A DNA stretch of 64,000 bases from Buttiauxella sp. B2 (GCF_006376615.1 NZ_VEXQ01000001.1:372001-436000); one strand, 5' to 3'. Shown: positions 42,592-54,005, counted from the stretch's first letter. Notes: generated from the letters alone by a model not told the origin. Numbers and translations are program-made.

Positions 42592-42619
42592 TGTAATGAA
42601 AAAAAACAACATCATTACA
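42592..42619. promoter_or_regulatory. Inverted repeat upstream of hexR
   Basis: TGTAATGA (42592-42599) and TCATTACA (42612-42619) are exact inverted repeats separated by 12 nt. Each arm contains TGTAAT, the HexR half-site, but the spacing is not that of a single HexR box. Possible pair of half-sites for autoregulation. Confidence 0.4.
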
Positions 42620-42726
42620 GCTGTTAACTTCCCCTTTCGTTTATGGGCAAGCGTATATTCTTGCTAAATCGTGCCACGATTTCTCCATTTGTTGAAATCG
42701 ACAAAATCCATGAGTGCCGGACACCT

Positions 42727-43596
42727 ATGAATATGCTGGACAAAATCCAGTCTCAACTGGAACACCTTAGCAAATCAGAACGTAAAGTCGCAGAAGTGAT
42801 TCTTACCGCACCGCAAGATGCCATTCACTCAAGCATTGCCACGCTCGCCCGCAGTGCTGACGTTAGCGAACCGACAGTCAACCGTTTTTGCCGCCGCCTT
42901 GAAACCAAAGGCTTCCCTGATTTTAAATTACATTTAGCGCAAAGTCTGGCGAATGGCACTCCCTATGTAAACCGGAATGTTGACGAAGACGATAGCGTTG
43001 AAGCTTATACCGGCAAAATCTTCGAATCCGCCATGGCAAGTCTGGACCAGGTTCGGCAATCACTGGATATGGCCGCAGTCAATCGCGCGGTAGATTTGCT
43101 AACCCAGGCCAAGAAAATTGCCTTTTTTGGTTTGGGTTCTTCTGCTGCCGTCGCCCATGACGCAATGAACAAATTCTTTCGTTTTAATGTGCCGGTTATC
43201 TATTCCGACGATGTTGTTTTGCAGCGCATGAGCTGTATGAATTGCAGTGAAGAAGATGTCGTTGTGCTCATTTCACATACCGGGCGCACTAAAAATTTAG
43301 TTGAACTGGCACAACTGGCCCGCGAAAACGATGCCATTGTGCTGGCAATAACCTCAGAAGGCTCACCGCTCGCCCGCGAAGCAACGCTCTCTTTATTACT
43401 TGATGTGCCAGAAGATACCGATATTTATATGCCGATGGTGTCACGCCTTGCGCAGTTAACGGTGATTGATGTGCTGGCAACTGGTTTTACTTTGCGTCGC
43501 GGAGCGAAATTCAGAGATAACTTGAAGCGAGTCAAAGAAGCACTAAAGGAATCGCGTTTTGATAAGGACCTGTTTATCTCGCTCGATAAACCTTAA
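42727..43596 (+). CDS. hexR: HexR, RpiR-family regulator of central carbon metabolism
   Basis: 289 residues from ATG 42727 (MNMLDKIQSQLEHLSKSERK); the longer ORF to 42643 is not used. N-terminal HTH ('SIATLARSADVSEPTVNRFC') and C-terminal SIS sugar-phosphate domain ('KIAFFGLGSSAAVAHDAMNK', 'VLISHTGRTKNLVELA'). Controls zwf, edd-eda, pykA and others and responds to KDPG. Between zwf and pykA as in E. coli. Confidence 0.93.
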   Translation: MNMLDKIQSQLEHLSKSERKVAEVILTAPQDAIHSSIATLARSADVSEPTVNRFCRRLETKGFPDFKLHLAQSLANGTPYVNRNVDEDDSVEAYTGKIFESAMASLDQVRQSLDMAAVNRAVDLLTQAKKIAFFGLGSSAAVAHDAMNKFFRFNVPVIYSDDVVLQRMSCMNCSEEDVVVLISHTGRTKNLVELAQLARENDAIVLAITSEGSPLAREATLSLLLDVPEDTDIYMPMVSRLAQLTVIDVLATGFTLRRGAKFRDNLKRVKEALKESRFDKDLFISLDKP

Positions 43597-43727
43597 GACT
43601 TTATAACAAAGCTGTAACTTTTTAGGTCATTCGGTTAAGTTGTTGCTTTGCGTTTTTCAGCGCATCCTGATTTACCGAATCTTTTGTTAACACAACACCA
43701 AAGTTGTTTCAGTCAACGGAGTAATAC

Positions 43728-45170
43728 ATGTCCAGACGGCTACGTAGAACCAAAATCGTTACCACTTTAGGCCCGGCTACCGATCGCGACAATAATCTGG
43801 AAAAGATTATCGCAGCTGGCGCTAACGTGGTACGTATGAACTTTTCCCACGGTACCGCAGAAGATCATCAGATCCGTGCTGACAAAGTTCGTGAAATTGC
43901 TGCGAAACTGGGTCGTCATGTCGCTATTCTGGGCGATTTGCAAGGACCAAAAATTCGTGTTTCTACCTTCAAAGAAGGTAAAGTTTTCCTTAACATCGGC
44001 GATAAATTCCTGCTTGATGCCAACATGGGTAAAGGCGAAGGCGACAAAGAAAAAGTCGGTATCGACTACAAAGGTCTGCCTGCTGATGTCGTCACCGGTG
44101 ACGTCCTGTTACTCGACGATGGCCGCGTACAGTTAAAAGTGCTCGACGTTCAGGGTATGAAAGTCTTTACCGAAGTCACTGTTGGTGGCCCGCTGTCGAA
44201 CAACAAAGGTATCAATAAGTTGGGTGGTGGCCTTTCTGCTGAAGCGCTGACCGACAAAGACAAAGCGGATATTCTGACTGCCGCGAAAATCGGTGTTGAT
44301 TATCTGGCCGTTTCCTTCCCGCGTTGTGGCGAAGACCTGAACTACGCCCGCCGCCTGGCGCGTGAGGCAGGCTGTGACGCTAAAATCGTCGCTAAAGTTG
44401 AGCGTGCTGAAGCAGTATGCAGTGAAGAAGCAATGGACGACGTTATCCTGGCATCCGACGTTGTGATGGTTGCACGTGGTGACCTGGGCGTTGAAATCGG
44501 TGATCCTGAGCTAGTTGGTATTCAGAAAACCCTGATTCGTCGTGCTCGTAAGCTAAACCGTGCGGTAATCACCGCGACTCAGATGATGGAGTCAATGATT
44601 ACCAATCCAATGCCTACCCGTGCTGAAGTAATGGACGTGGCGAACGCCGTTCTGGATGGTACCGATGCAGTAATGCTTTCTGCTGAAACTGCAGCAGGTC
44701 AATACCCGGCTGAAACCGTTGCCGCAATGGCACGTGTTTGCCTGGGTGCTGAAAAAATCCCAAGCATCAACGTTTCTAAACACCGTCTGGACGTACAGTT
44801 CGACAACGTAGAAGAAGCGATTGCAATGTCTGCAATGTATGCGGCAAACCACCTGAAAGGGGTAACTGCAATCATCACCATGACAGAATCAGGTCGTACC
44901 GCGTTGATGACTTCACGTATCAGCTCCGGTCTGCCGATTTTCGCCATGTCTCGCCATGAACGCACACTGAACCTCACCTCTTTATATCGTGGTGTGACGC
45001 CGGTGCACTTTGACAGCTCAAGCGACGGCGTTGCCGCAGCAAGCGATGCTGTGAATCTGTTACGTGATAAAGGCTACCTGGTTTCTGGCGATCTGGTTAT
45101 CGTTACCCAGGGCGATGTGATGAGTACTATTGGTACAACCAACACCACGCGTATTCTGTGTGTTGAGTAA
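43728..45170 (+). CDS. pykA: Pyruvate kinase II
   Basis: 480 residues as in E. coli. '[18 protein letters not shown]', '[12 protein letters not shown]', 'ARGDLGVEI' and '[14 protein letters not shown]' are the pyruvate kinase signatures. AMP/ribose-5-phosphate activated isozyme. Terminator follows at 45188-45210. Confidence 0.95.
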   Translation: MSRRLRRTKIVTTLGPATDRDNNLEKIIAAGANVVRMNFSHGTAEDHQIRADKVREIAAKLGRHVAILGDLQGPKIRVSTFKEGKVFLNIGDKFLLDANMGKGEGDKEKVGIDYKGLPADVVTGDVLLLDDGRVQLKVLDVQGMKVFTEVTVGGPLSNNKGINKLGGGLSAEALTDKDKADILTAAKIGVDYLAVSFPRCGEDLNYARRLAREAGCDAKIVAKVERAEAVCSEEAMDDVILASDVVMVARGDLGVEIGDPELVGIQKTLIRRARKLNRAVITATQMMESMITNPMPTRAEVMDVANAVLDGTDAVMLSAETAAGQYPAETVAAMARVCLGAEKIPSINVSKHRLDVQFDNVEEAIAMSAMYAANHLKGVTAIITMTESGRTALMTSRISSGLPIFAMSRHERTLNLTSLYRGVTPVHFDSSSDGVAAASDAVNLLRDKGYLVSGDLVIVTQGDVMSTIGTTNTTRILCVE

Positions 45171-45187
45171 CTCATCTGCATGATGAC

Positions 45188-45210
45188 AAAGGGGCCAGTC
45201 GGCCCCTTTT
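45188..45210 (+). terminator. Bidirectional terminator between pykA and lpxM
   Basis: AAAGGGGCC/GGCCCCTTTT stem with a three-base loop; T run on both strands. Confidence 0.9.
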
Positions 45211-46185
45211 CTATTTCTTCGGATACAACTCTTTGCGTCGGTAAGGTTCAGTCTCCCCTTCCTTGCGCGTTTTGAGCAGTTTAAGAATCCAGGTGTATTG
45301 TTCAAGATTCGGCCCTACCAAAATCTCAACTTCTTCATTCATGCGCCGGGCTATGGTCATGTCATCAGCGTCGGCTAAATCGTCCATCGGTGGGCGAATA
45401 TGAATATCCAGACGATGCGTCTTGCTGTTATAAACCGGGAACAGTGGTACGACACGAGCTCTCGACACTTTCATCAATCGGCCAATCGCAGGCAATGTCG
45501 CTTTGTAAGTGCCGAAGAAATCGACGAACTCACTGTGTTCAGGGCCGTGATCCTGGTCTGGCAGATAATATCCCCAATACCCCTGACGGACTGAGCTGAT
45601 AAACGGTTTAATCCCATCATTACGTGCATGCAGGCGGCCACCAAAACGGCGACGCACTGTATTCCACATGTAATCAAATAGCGGATTGCCCTGGTTATGG
45701 AACATCGCAGCCATCTTCTGGCCCTCTGATGCCATCAGCATTGCAGGAATATCCACTGCCCAACCATGGGGAACGAGAAAAATCACGTTTTCTTCGCGCT
45801 GCTTTAGTTCATCGATAATTTCTTTACCGTGCCAGTCAACGCGCTGCATGATCTTTTTCGGATCTTTAATTGCCAGCTCAGCCATCATCACCATCGCTTG
45901 AGGCGCTGTGGCAAACATCTCGTCGATAACGGCTTCACGGTCGGCTTCCGGCATATCCGGGAAGCAATACAGTAAGTTAATTTGCGCACGACGACGGGCA
46001 CTTTTACCCAAACGCCCGGCAATACGCCCCACTTTACCCAATAACGGGTCTCTTAATGATGGCGGTAGCATCGCGAGGCCTGCAAAAGCACCCACACCTA
46101 ACCAGGCGCCCCAAAACTTCGGGTGCAAGAAGACCTTTTGAAATTCAGGAATGAACTCACTGTGACTTTTTTTTGCTTTTTCCAT
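45211..46185 (-). CDS. lpxM: Lipid A biosynthesis myristoyltransferase LpxM
   Basis: 324 residues. Inner-membrane acyltransferase with the HX4D motif in '[15 protein letters not shown]' and '[18 protein letters not shown]'. Adds the secondary myristate to Kdo2-lipid A. One residue longer than E. coli. Convergent to pykA; divergent from none; mepM lies upstream on the same strand. Confidence 0.95.
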   Translation of the reverse strand: MEKAKKSHSEFIPEFQKVFLHPKFWGAWLGVGAFAGLAMLPPSLRDPLLGKVGRIAGRLGKSARRRAQINLLYCFPDMPEADREAVIDEMFATAPQAMVMMAELAIKDPKKIMQRVDWHGKEIIDELKQREENVIFLVPHGWAVDIPAMLMASEGQKMAAMFHNQGNPLFDYMWNTVRRRFGGRLHARNDGIKPFISSVRQGYWGYYLPDQDHGPEHSEFVDFFGTYKATLPAIGRLMKVSRARVVPLFPVYNSKTHRLDIHIRPPMDDLADADDMTIARRMNEEVEILVGPNLEQYTWILKLLKTRKEGETEPYRRKELYPKK

Positions 46186-46265
46186 GCATATTCTCAGTAC
46201 AGCATCAAATCATTGATGACATGAATTTGTAAGTATCTTAGCGGGGTAATGCTCATCAGACAAAG

Positions 46266-46296
46266 AAAAAGCCGGTAACTGAGTACCGGCTTTTTT
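46266..46296 (-). terminator. Terminator of mepM
   Basis: AAAAAGCCGGTA/TACCGGCTTTTT stem of 12 bp with a six-base loop; runs of T on both strands. Confidence 0.9.
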
Positions 46297-46308
46297 CATA
46301 AGACTTAA

Positions 46309-47631
46309 TTAATCAAACTTAAGCTGTGGTGTGACTTCACGAACCTGCGCCAGGTAATCGGTACGGTCCGAGCCAGTCAGCCCTTCGGTACGTGGTAATT
46401 TCGCATTTAACGGGTTCACCGCTTGCTGGTTAATCCACACTTCATAATGCAAATGCGGCCCAGTCGAACGCCCTGTGTTGCCTGAAAGTGCAATACGGTC
46501 TCCACGTTTAACTTTCTGGCCTGGTGTTACCAGTAATTTCTTCAGGTGCATATAACGAGTGGTGTATGTGCGACCGTGTCGGATAGCAACGAAATAACCC
46601 GCAGCCCCGCTACGTTTTGCCATCACAACTTCGCCATCACCCACTGCCAGTACCGGAGTGCCCTGTGGCATCGCAAAATCCACACCTTTATGTGGTGCAA
46701 CTCGCCCGGTTACCGGATTCAGACGGCGCGGGTTAAAGTTTGAGGAGATACGGAATTGTTTGGCTGTTGGGAAGCGCATAAAGCCTTTCGCAAGACCGGA
46801 ACCGCTGCGATCGTAGAATTTGCCATCTTCCGCGCGAATTGCGTAGTAATCTTTACCGCTGCTGCGTAGACGAACACCCACCAATTGGCTCTGTTCGCGT
46901 TTGCCTTCCAGCATTTCACGAGACATCAGCACCGAGAATTCATCGCCTTTCTTCAGCTTACGGAAGTCCATTTGCCACTGCATCGCTTTAATCACTGCGC
47001 TGATTTCGGCACTGGTCAATCCTGAATCTTTTGCGCTGCTGACAAAGCTATTACCCACCGTGCCTTTGAGCACGTTGTTCACCCACTCACCTTGCTGCAT
47101 TTCGCTGCTGAGTTTGAATGTGCTACCTGAACGGTCATAGGTACGCGTTTCGCGGCGCGACATTTCCCATGTCAGACGCTGTAATTCGCCGTTATCGTTC
47201 AACGTCCAGGAGATCTGTTGGCCTATTTTCAGGTTACGTAGGTCTTTATCCACGGCGGCAAGCTGGCTGATATCACCCATATCAATGCCGTACTGGTTCA
47301 GAATGCTGCTAAACGTATCCCCTGTAGACACGACATATTCGTGAACGCCCGTTTCACCGGCTGTTTTATCATCCAGTTCATCTTGTGGAATAGTGTCGTC
47401 TTCGGCGTCAGGAGATTGATCCAATGGTTCACTGGCTTCAGGAAGTAACGAATGAATTTCGCTTTTCTCAAGCTCAATGGTTTTAATAATGGGGCTGGCT
47501 TCAGGATGATAGACGTACGGTCGCCAGACAGCGACCGCAAGTGTAAGAACTGTAAGAGACCCCAACATAACGCGATGGGGTCGGGACAAATTGTCGAATG
47601 CCAGGGCGACAGAGCGGGCTATCTGTTGCAC
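46309..47631 (-). CDS. mepM: Murein DD-endopeptidase MepM
   Basis: 440 residues as in E. coli. N-terminal membrane anchor (residues 20-42), LysM region ('EYVVSTGDTFSSILNQYGID') and C-terminal LytM domain with zinc ligands in 'VAPHKGVDFAMP' and 'STGPHLHYEVW'. Cuts DAP-D-Ala crosslinks to allow wall growth. Upstream of lpxM and next to znuA, as in E. coli. Confidence 0.95.
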   Translation of the reverse strand: MQQIARSVALAFDNLSRPHRVMLGSLTVLTLAVAVWRPYVYHPEASPIIKTIELEKSEIHSLLPEASEPLDQSPDAEDDTIPQDELDDKTAGETGVHEYVVSTGDTFSSILNQYGIDMGDISQLAAVDKDLRNLKIGQQISWTLNDNGELQRLTWEMSRRETRTYDRSGSTFKLSSEMQQGEWVNNVLKGTVGNSFVSSAKDSGLTSAEISAVIKAMQWQMDFRKLKKGDEFSVLMSREMLEGKREQSQLVGVRLRSSGKDYYAIRAEDGKFYDRSGSGLAKGFMRFPTAKQFRISSNFNPRRLNPVTGRVAPHKGVDFAMPQGTPVLAVGDGEVVMAKRSGAAGYFVAIRHGRTYTTRYMHLKKLLVTPGQKVKRGDRIALSGNTGRSTGPHLHYEVWINQQAVNPLNAKLPRTEGLTGSDRTDYLAQVREVTPQLKFD

Positions 47632-47646
47632 GTATTCACTTCCTCA

Positions 47647-48591
47647 TTAATCTCCTTTCAGGCAGCTTGCATATTGATTCGCAAGCCCGCTCAAAAACTG
47701 CATATAGCTGTCTTTGCCGAGCTTAATGTCAATCCCCAGCGGGTCCAGCGTTCCGGAACGAACGTTAGTACCTCTGGCAACGGCATTAATTACTGCTGGC
47801 CTGAACTGTGGTTCAGCAAATACGCACACGGCTTTTTGCTCAACCAACTGTGTTCTGATGTCATGTAAACGCTGCGCGCCGGGCTGGATTTCAGGGTTAA
47901 CGGTAAAATGACCGAGTGGCGTTAGACCGTAGTGTTTTTCAAAGTAGCCATAAGCGTCGTGAAAAACGAAATACCCTTTACCTTTTAGCGGCGCGAGCAC
48001 GCTACCAACTTGCTTATCGATGTTGGCTAATCCTAACTCGAAAGTTTGCAAGTTGGCGTCAAGTTTGGCTCTATTTTGGGGCATAAGTTCCACTAATTTA
48101 TCGTGGATTGCAACCGCTGACAGGCGCGCTACCTCTGGCGAAAGCCAAATATGCATGTTGTATTCACCGTGATGGTGATCTTCGTCACTATTTTCGCCTT
48201 GATGGTCATGTCCTTCATGGCCATGATCGTCGTCATCCACCCCCTTCATGAGCAACGGTTTCACACCTGCAAGTGCAGACAATTGTACTTGTTTTTGTTC
48301 AGCTAATTGATGAACCGACTTCTGCATGAAGGCTTCCATTTCTGGTCCGACCCATACCACTAAGTCCGCGCTTTGTAAGCGTTTTACATCAGATGGACGA
48401 AGTGCATAATCATGCTCAGAAGCACCATCCGGTAACAAAACTTCGGTTGGCGTGACACCCTCTGCAATTGCAGCGGCGATGAAACCCAAAGGCTTGATAG
48501 AGGCAACCACAGCGGCTTGAGCCGGGGTGACAGAAGTGCCTAAAAATGCAGTTGTTAAAGCTGCGCAAAGAAATGCGTTTTTATGTAACAT
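47647..48591 (-). CDS. znuA: High-affinity zinc uptake periplasmic protein ZnuA
   Basis: 314 residues from ATG 48591 ([20 protein letters not shown]); another ATG at 48606 is in frame. Signal peptide ends near 'TPAQA'. Cluster A-I metal-binding fold with His in '[17 protein letters not shown]', '[11 protein letters not shown]' and '[13 protein letters not shown]', plus a His/Asp-rich loop ([12 protein letters not shown], then DEDHHHG) that concentrates zinc. Divergent from znuC, with a Zur box between. Confidence 0.95.
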   Translation of the reverse strand: MLHKNAFLCAALTTAFLGTSVTPAQAAVVASIKPLGFIAAAIAEGVTPTEVLLPDGASEHDYALRPSDVKRLQSADLVVWVGPEMEAFMQKSVHQLAEQKQVQLSALAGVKPLLMKGVDDDDHGHEGHDHQGENSDEDHHHGEYNMHIWLSPEVARLSAVAIHDKLVELMPQNRAKLDANLQTFELGLANIDKQVGSVLAPLKGKGYFVFHDAYGYFEKHYGLTPLGHFTVNPEIQPGAQRLHDIRTQLVEQKAVCVFAEPQFRPAVINAVARGTNVRSGTLDPLGIDIKLGKDSYMQFLSGLANQYASCLKGD

Positions 48592-48620
48592 AATGCGACT
48601 TTTCATCGTTATGAATTCGA

Positions 48621-48641
48621 GATGTGTGATATTATAACATC
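48621..48641. promoter_or_regulatory. Zur box between znuA and znuCB
   Basis: GATGTGTGATATTATAACATC fits the E. coli znu Zur operator (GAAATGTTATAATATCACAC-type) read on either strand. Zn-bound Zur would repress both transcripts. Confidence 0.88.
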
Positions 48642-48670
48642 CGCTAACTTCTGCAACCCCTGAAATTGTC

Positions 48671-49426
48671 ATGACTAATCTGGTATCACTGGAAAATATT
48701 TCTGTTTCATTCGGACAACGCCGCGTGCTGTCTGATATTTCTCTCGATCTTAAGCCGGGCCGAATTTTGACGCTGCTTGGCCCAAATGGTGCTGGGAAAT
48801 CAACGCTGGTTCGCGTGGTGCTTGGCCTGGTAGCACCTGATGAAGGTGTTATCAAGCGTGACCGCAATTTGCGTATTGGCTATGTCCCGCAAAAATTGCA
48901 TCTGGACGCCACTCTGCCGCTAACCGTTAGCAGATTTATGCGCCTTCGCCCAGGTGTGAAGAAAACGGATATTTTGCCCGCACTCAAACGCGTGCAGGCA
49001 GCCCATCTTATTGATGCCCCAATGCAAAAACTCTCCGGTGGTGAAAACCAGCGTGTGCTGTTGGCGCGTGCGTTGTTGAACAACCCGCAACTGCTGGTAC
49101 TCGATGAGCCAACTCAAGGCGTTGATGTCAACGGTCAACTAGCACTCTATAACCTAATCGATCAGCTGCGCCGCGAGCTTGATTGCGCGGTGATGATGGT
49201 TTCTCACGATCTGCATCTGGTGATGGCGAAAACCGACGATGTGTTGTGTCTCAATCACCACATCTGCTGTTCCGGCACGCCGGAAGTTGTTTCAATGCAT
49301 CCAGAATTTATATCGATGTTTGGTCAGCGAGGCGCCGAAGAGCTGGGTATCTATCGCCATCATCATAACCATCGTCACGATCTTACTGGACGTATTGTGC
49401 TGCGCAGAGGGAATGGTCAGTCATGA
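48671..49426 (+). CDS. znuC: Zinc ABC transporter ATPase ZnuC
   Basis: 251 residues. Walker A '[10 protein letters not shown]', signature '[16 protein letters not shown]', Walker B '[12 protein letters not shown]' and switch His in 'VSHDLH'. Ends with a His-rich tail ('RHHHNHRHD'). Overlaps znuB by 4 nt. Confidence 0.95.
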   Translation: MTNLVSLENISVSFGQRRVLSDISLDLKPGRILTLLGPNGAGKSTLVRVVLGLVAPDEGVIKRDRNLRIGYVPQKLHLDATLPLTVSRFMRLRPGVKKTDILPALKRVQAAHLIDAPMQKLSGGENQRVLLARALLNNPQLLVLDEPTQGVDVNGQLALYNLIDQLRRELDCAVMMVSHDLHLVMAKTDDVLCLNHHICCSGTPEVVSMHPEFISMFGQRGAEELGIYRHHHNHRHDLTGRIVLRRGNGQS

Positions 49427-50208
49427 TTGAATTGTTGTTACCCGGTTGGTTAGCCGGGGTTTTGCTGGCCTGTGCGGCTGGTCCGCTGGGTTCGTTTGTG
49501 GTCTGGCGTAGAATGTCCTATTTTGGTGATACTTTAGCTCACGCTTCCCTGTTGGGTGTGGCGTTCGGCTTGTTGCTGAATGTAAATCCATTTTACGCAG
49601 TGATCGCCGTTACGCTGATGCTGGCGCTTGGGCTGGTGTGGCTGGAAAAACGCCCTCACCTTGCGATTGATACTCTGCTTGGCATTATGGCGCACAGCGC
49701 GTTGTCGCTCGGCCTGGTCGTAGTGAGTTTGATGTCCAACGTACGCGTTGATTTAATGGCGTATCTGTTTGGCGATCTACTTTCCGTCACCTTTCCCGAC
49801 ATTATTTCTATCGCTCTTGGCGTAGCCGTGGTAATTGGCGTGCTGGCATGGCAATGGCGCAACTTGTTATCGATGACGATAAGCCAGGATCTCGCCCACG
49901 TTGACGGCGTTAATATCCAGCGCACCAAAATGCTGTTGATGCTGGTCACCGCGCTGACTATTGGTGTGGCGATGAAGTTTGTTGGCGCACTGATCATCAC
50001 CTCATTACTGATTATCCCCGCAGCAACTGCCCGTCGTTTTGCCCGTACTCCGGAGCAGATGGCCGGTGTTGCCGTTATTGTTGGGATATTAGCGGTCACC
50101 GGCGGCCTGACTTTTTCTGCGTTTTACGACACGCCAGCCGGCCCTTCTGTTGTGCTGAGCTCGGCCGTGCTGTTTGTCATGAGCATGATGAAAAAGACAG
50201 CAAGCTAA
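49423..50208 (+). CDS. znuB: Zinc ABC transporter permease ZnuB
   Basis: 261 residues with eight hydrophobic segments of the ABC-3 family. '[21 protein letters not shown]' and '[10 protein letters not shown]' are typical. Forms the membrane channel with ZnuC. Confidence 0.95.
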   Translation: MIELLLPGWLAGVLLACAAGPLGSFVVWRRMSYFGDTLAHASLLGVAFGLLLNVNPFYAVIAVTLMLALGLVWLEKRPHLAIDTLLGIMAHSALSLGLVVVSLMSNVRVDLMAYLFGDLLSVTFPDIISIALGVAVVIGVLAWQWRNLLSMTISQDLAHVDGVNIQRTKMLLMLVTALTIGVAMKFVGALIITSLLIIPAATARRFARTPEQMAGVAVIVGILAVTGGLTFSAFYDTPAGPSVVLSSAVLFVMSMMKKTAS

Positions 50209-50216
50209 TCTTTAAC

Positions 50217-50246
50217 GTCGGAATAGCCCTTAAAGGTTATTCCGAC
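50217..50246 (+). terminator. Hairpin after znuB
   Basis: GTCGGAATA/TATTCCGAC stem extended by GCC/GGT inside. There is no T run after it, so it may protect the 3' end or pair with rho-dependent ends. Confidence 0.5.
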
Positions 50247-50524
50247 GACTCCTCGATTAAATCCCGTTCATCTATTGAATTGTGGGTTTTATCCGCGAAT
50301 ATTATTGGTATTACCGGGCAACAAACCTCTTCACTTATGAGTTTATGCCAGCATATTTTGCCAATACGTCATGTTGCACACCCAGTCGACCTCAATAAAA
50401 TAACCGAGTCTTTTTCTATTTCATGGGTGTTTGATTATATTTATCTGTCATTACTAAAAGAGAATTACAGTGCAGATTAACTGTGATGACATTCAGAACC
50501 TGGCGTTACCAGGCCCTCAAATAA
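50247..50524. other. Gap between znuB and ruvB, no convincing gene
   Basis: In E. coli znuB and ruvB lie almost end to end; here there are 316 bp, AT-rich. A plus-strand frame 50250-50480 stays open without ATG/GTG start except TTG 50280 or ATG 50337, giving a peptide with no motif. It may be a decayed gene or untranslated DNA. Confidence 0.4.
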
Positions 50525-51538
50525 TCACATCGGTGTGGCTGGAGGAATTATTCCAAAGTGCGTCCACGCTCTTGGCGTGGCGATACGTCCACGTGGAGTC
50601 CGTTGCAGGAAACCTTGTTGGATAAGAAAAGGCTCCAGCACGTCTTCAATGGTTTCACGCTCTTCACCAATTGCCGCCGCCAGGTTATCCAGCCCTACTG
50701 GGCCGCCGAGAAACTTATCGATAACCGCCAGCAACAGCTTGCGGTCCATATAGTCAAAGCCTTCGGTATCGACGTTGAGCATGTCCAGCGCCTGCGAAGC
50801 AATATCGCCATTGATCGTGCCATCATGTCGTACTTCCGCAAAGTCGCGCACACGACGCAATAAACGGTTGGCAATACGTGGCGTACCGCGCGCGCGCTGG
50901 GCAATCTCAAGCGCACCCTCTTCGCTAAGCTCCAGTCCCAATACACCAGCGCTGCGGCCAACAATGTGCTGCAAATCCGCAACCTGGTAAAACTCAAGGC
51001 GCTGCACGATACCGAAACGATCGCGCAACGGTGACGTCAAAGACCCCGCACGCGTAGTGGCACCAATCAAGGTAAAGGGTGGCAAGTCGATTTTTATCGA
51101 ACGCGCCGCAGGGCCTTCGCCAATCATGATATCCAATTGGTAGTCTTCCATTGCTGGATACAGCACTTCTTCTACAACCGGCGACAGACGATGGATTTCA
51201 TCAATGAACAGCACGTCATGCGGCTCGAGGTTAGTCAGCATTGCCGCCAGATCCCCAGCCTTTTCGAGCACCGGACCGGACGTAGTACGCAGATTCACGC
51301 CCATTTCGTTGGCGACAATGTTTGCCAACGTGGTTTTACCAAGCCCTGGTGGGCCAAAAATTAACAGATGATCGAGCGCATCCCCACGCAGTTTCGCCGC
51401 CTGGATAAAAATCTCCATTTGCGAGCGTACCTGCGGTTGGCCAACATACTCCGCAAGAAGTTTTGGGCGAATCGCCCGGTCAATCAATTCATCTGGAGTA
51501 ATGGTACCTGGCGAAACCAGGCGGTCTGCTTCAATCAT
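50525..51538 (-). CDS. ruvB: Holliday junction helicase RuvB
   Basis: 337 residues. AAA+ ATPase: Walker A '[15 protein letters not shown]', Walker B '[11 protein letters not shown]', sensor and arginine finger '[16 protein letters not shown]'. C-terminal winged helix ('[17 protein letters not shown]'). Drives branch migration with RuvA. 8 bp after ruvA. Confidence 0.96.
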   Translation of the reverse strand: MIEADRLVSPGTITPDELIDRAIRPKLLAEYVGQPQVRSQMEIFIQAAKLRGDALDHLLIFGPPGLGKTTLANIVANEMGVNLRTTSGPVLEKAGDLAAMLTNLEPHDVLFIDEIHRLSPVVEEVLYPAMEDYQLDIMIGEGPAARSIKIDLPPFTLIGATTRAGSLTSPLRDRFGIVQRLEFYQVADLQHIVGRSAGVLGLELSEEGALEIAQRARGTPRIANRLLRRVRDFAEVRHDGTINGDIASQALDMLNVDTEGFDYMDRKLLLAVIDKFLGGPVGLDNLAAAIGEERETIEDVLEPFLIQQGFLQRTPRGRIATPRAWTHFGIIPPATPM

Positions 51539-51546
51539 CCTTTACC

Positions 51547-52158
51547 TCATAACGCCGCGCGGAGCGCTTCACGGATCAGGGTTTCACAATCGGCACCGGC
51601 ACGGCCCACTTTGCTGATCATACGGCTGGCTTCCTGTGGTTTATAGCCCAGTGAAACCAGTGCAGCAACCGCTTCTGATTCTGCATCGTCTGTTACGCCG
51701 CTTTCCGGAGCCATCAGTACCAGGTCAGTTGCAGGGGTAAACAGATCACCATGCATACCTTTGAAGCGGTCTTTCATTTCGACAATCAAGCGCTCAGCGG
51801 TCTTTTTACCCACACCCGGCAACTTAACCAGCGAACCAATTTCTTCACGCTCGACAGCGTTCACAAACTGTTGTGCAGACATACCAGAGAGGATCGCCAG
51901 CGCCAGTTTCGGCCCAACACCATTCACTTTGATAAGCTCGCGGAACAACGTGCGTTCTTGTTTATTGTTGAAACCGTAGAGCAATTGCGCGTCTTCACGC
52001 ACCACAAACTGGGTAAAGACTACAGCTTCTTTACCGATTTCCGGTAACTCGTAGAAACAGGTCATTGGCATATGAACTTCGTACCCTACGCCACCAATTT
52101 CCATTAATACCAGCGGCGGCTGTTTTTCCAGAATGATGCCTCTGAGTCTTCCAATCAC
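51547..52158 (-). CDS. ruvA: Holliday junction binding protein RuvA
   Basis: 203 residues. OB fold '[20 protein letters not shown]', two HhH motifs ('[15 protein letters not shown]'-like and '[19 protein letters not shown]'), C-terminal domain III that contacts RuvB ('[20 protein letters not shown]'). SOS box upstream. Confidence 0.96.
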   Translation of the reverse strand: MIGRLRGIILEKQPPLVLMEIGGVGYEVHMPMTCFYELPEIGKEAVVFTQFVVREDAQLLYGFNNKQERTLFRELIKVNGVGPKLALAILSGMSAQQFVNAVEREEIGSLVKLPGVGKKTAERLIVEMKDRFKGMHGDLFTPATDLVLMAPESGVTDDAESEAVAALVSLGYKPQEASRMISKVGRAGADCETLIREALRAAL

Positions 52159-52205
52159 GTTGTGCCCCTACGGTTATGCAAAAATTTTGCCTATCATATA
52201 AAAAA

Positions 52206-52225
52206 GGCTGGATGAATATCCAGCC
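52206..52225 (-). promoter_or_regulatory. LexA (SOS) box of ruvAB
   Basis: GGCTGGATGAATATCCAGCC holds CTG-N10-CAG, near-identical in form to the E. coli ruvA box CTGGATATCTATCCAG. It lies between ruvC and ruvA, so ruvAB but not ruvC is SOS-controlled, as in E. coli. Confidence 0.88.
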
Positions 52226-52229
52226 CTAT

Positions 52230-52751
52230 TTATTTTAATCTTCCCCGCGCCAGATTGAGCCTCGACTCACTCATCTGCATTGAATTTTGCGTAACGTGGC
52301 AATGCGTGATGGCAATTGCCAGTGCATCCGCCGCATCAGCTTGCGGATTTGCAGAGAGTTTAAGCAACGTGCGCACCATGTGCTGCACCTGGCTTTTCTC
52401 CGCGCTTCCGATACCGACAACCGTCTGTTTGACCTGACGGGCAGCATATTCGAAAACAGGAAGGTCATGGTTTACTGCCGCAACAATCGCAGCACCACGA
52501 GCCTGGCCGAGTTTAAGCGCAGAATCGGCATTCTTTGCCATAAACACGGATTCGATAGCGAAATACTCAGGCTGAAATTGGGTAATGATTTCGCTCACCC
52601 CCGCGTAGATAAGCTTCAAACGCGAGGGTAAGTCGGTAACCTGAGTACGAATACAGCCACTTCCCAAATAGGTTAGCTGCCGACCAGTCTGGCGAATAAC
52701 GCCGTAACCGGTAACGCGTGACCCCGGATCAATGCCGAGAATAATCGCCAT
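52230..52751 (-). CDS. ruvC: Holliday junction resolvase RuvC
   Basis: 173 residues from ATG 52751. RNase H fold with acidic residues Asp in '[12 protein letters not shown]', Glu in 'YFAIESVFM' and two Asp in '[16 protein letters not shown]'. Cleaves symmetric junctions. Downstream of yebC, 78 bp before ruvA. Confidence 0.96.
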   Translation of the reverse strand: MAIILGIDPGSRVTGYGVIRQTGRQLTYLGSGCIRTQVTDLPSRLKLIYAGVSEIITQFQPEYFAIESVFMAKNADSALKLGQARGAAIVAAVNHDLPVFEYAARQVKQTVVGIGSAEKSQVQHMVRTLLKLSANPQADAADALAIAITHCHVTQNSMQMSESRLNLARGRLK

Positions 52752-52794
52752 CACGCGTCTCCCTTATACAGGTGTACGGTTTCAGACAACGCCA

Positions 52795-53538
52795 TTACAG
52801 CGTCGCCGCCACCTCGTCAGAGATCTCACCGTTGTGGTAAACCTCTTGCACATCATCACAATCTTCAAGCATATCAATAAGACGCATTAACTTCGGTGCT
52901 GTTTCTACGTCCATATCTGCTTTGGTAGATGGGATCATAGAAACTTCTGCTTCGTCGGCTTTCAGACCCGCAGCTTCCAGTGCGTCACGCACGGCACCCA
53001 TTTCTTCCCAGGCAGTGAACACGTCGATTGCGCCGTCGTCGTAAGAAACAACATCTTCGGCACCGGCTTCCAGAGCAGCTTCCATCAGGGTGTCTTCATC
53101 TTTGCCTGGAGCATAAGAGATGACGCCTTTTTTGGTGAACAGATAGGCTACCGAGCCGTCAGTACCCAGGTTACCGCCACATTTGTTGAACGCGTGACGC
53201 ACTTCTGCCACGGTACGGTTACGGTTGTCACTCAAGCATTCAACCATCACAGCTGAACCGCCAGGACCGTAACCTTCATAAATGATGGTTTCCATGTTCG
53301 TGTCTTCATCACCACCCACACCACGTGCAATCGCACGGTTTAAGGTGTCACGTGTCATGTTGTTGGATAATGCTTTATCAATCGCTGCACGCAAACGTGG
53401 GTTAGAACCCGGATCACCGCCGCCCAAACGGGCAGCTGTGACCAGCTCACGGATAATTTTGGTGAAAATTTTACCGCGTTTGGAATCCTGTGCTGCTTTA
53501 CGGTGTTTCGTGTTGGCCCACTTACTATGACCTGCCAT
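52795..53538 (-). CDS. yebC: YebC/PmpR family protein
   Basis: 246 residues from ATG 53538 ([20 protein letters not shown]), E. coli length; an upstream ATG at 53550 is less likely. Three-domain YebC fold with '[20 protein letters not shown]'. Homologues help ribosomes move through proline stretches or act as transcription regulators. Between nudB and ruvC. Confidence 0.95.
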   Translation of the reverse strand: MAGHSKWANTKHRKAAQDSKRGKIFTKIIRELVTAARLGGGDPGSNPRLRAAIDKALSNNMTRDTLNRAIARGVGGDEDTNMETIIYEGYGPGGSAVMVECLSDNRNRTVAEVRHAFNKCGGNLGTDGSVAYLFTKKGVISYAPGKDEDTLMEAALEAGAEDVVSYDDGAIDVFTAWEEMGAVRDALEAAGLKADEAEVSMIPSTKADMDVETAPKLMRLIDMLEDCDDVQEVYHNGEISDEVAATL

Positions 53539-53561
53539 AACAATCTCCAAAAGCGCCCTTT

Positions 53562-54005
53562 TCAGGCGACATCAATTACAAACTCTTCTATCGCTTGCCG
53601 GTTGCTCCACGATTTAGTCATAGCAGCCGCAATCTTTGCGTCTGTCCACTTCCAGGCCAGATGTTCCGAAATGGTAATCTGGCGTTCGTGAGGCAGCGCA
53701 AGGCAGAACCAATATTCTGTATTGCGCGTGATGCCCGGTGCATAGCGATGACGCAAATGTGTAAAAATCTCAAACTCCACACAACGTTGGCAGTCCATCA
53801 AGGTCAGTTGCTCTGAGACAACGTCAATATCAACCTCTTCCTTTACTTCACGTTGTGCTGCGTGCAACGCGTTTTCACCTTCTTCCAGGCTGCCGGTAAC
53901 CGACTGCCAGAAATCAGGATCGTCACGCCGCTGTAACATCAGCACCCGCCCGGTGTCCTGGGCAAAAATAACTACCAGTACCGAAACGGGACACTTATAG
54001 GTCAT
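53562..54005 (-). CDS. nudB: Dihydroneopterin triphosphate diphosphatase NudB
   Basis: 147 residues. Nudix box '[23 protein letters not shown]' in pieces G-x5-E-x7-REVKEE, with the last small residue replaced by Asp. Removes pyrophosphate in folate synthesis. Starts within the aspS stop (TAATG). Confidence 0.93.
   Translation of the reverse strand: MTYKCPVSVLVVIFAQDTGRVLMLQRRDDPDFWQSVTGSLEEGENALHAAQREVKEEVDIDVVSEQLTLMDCQRCVEFEIFTHLRHRYAPGITRNTEYWFCLALPHERQITISEHLAWKWTDAKIAAAMTKSWSNRQAIEEFVIDVA

Noticed and set aside
50280-50480. 66-codon plus-strand ORF between znuB and ruvB
   Set aside because: Only a TTG start without ribosome site; kept as a note in the gap entry, not called as a gene.
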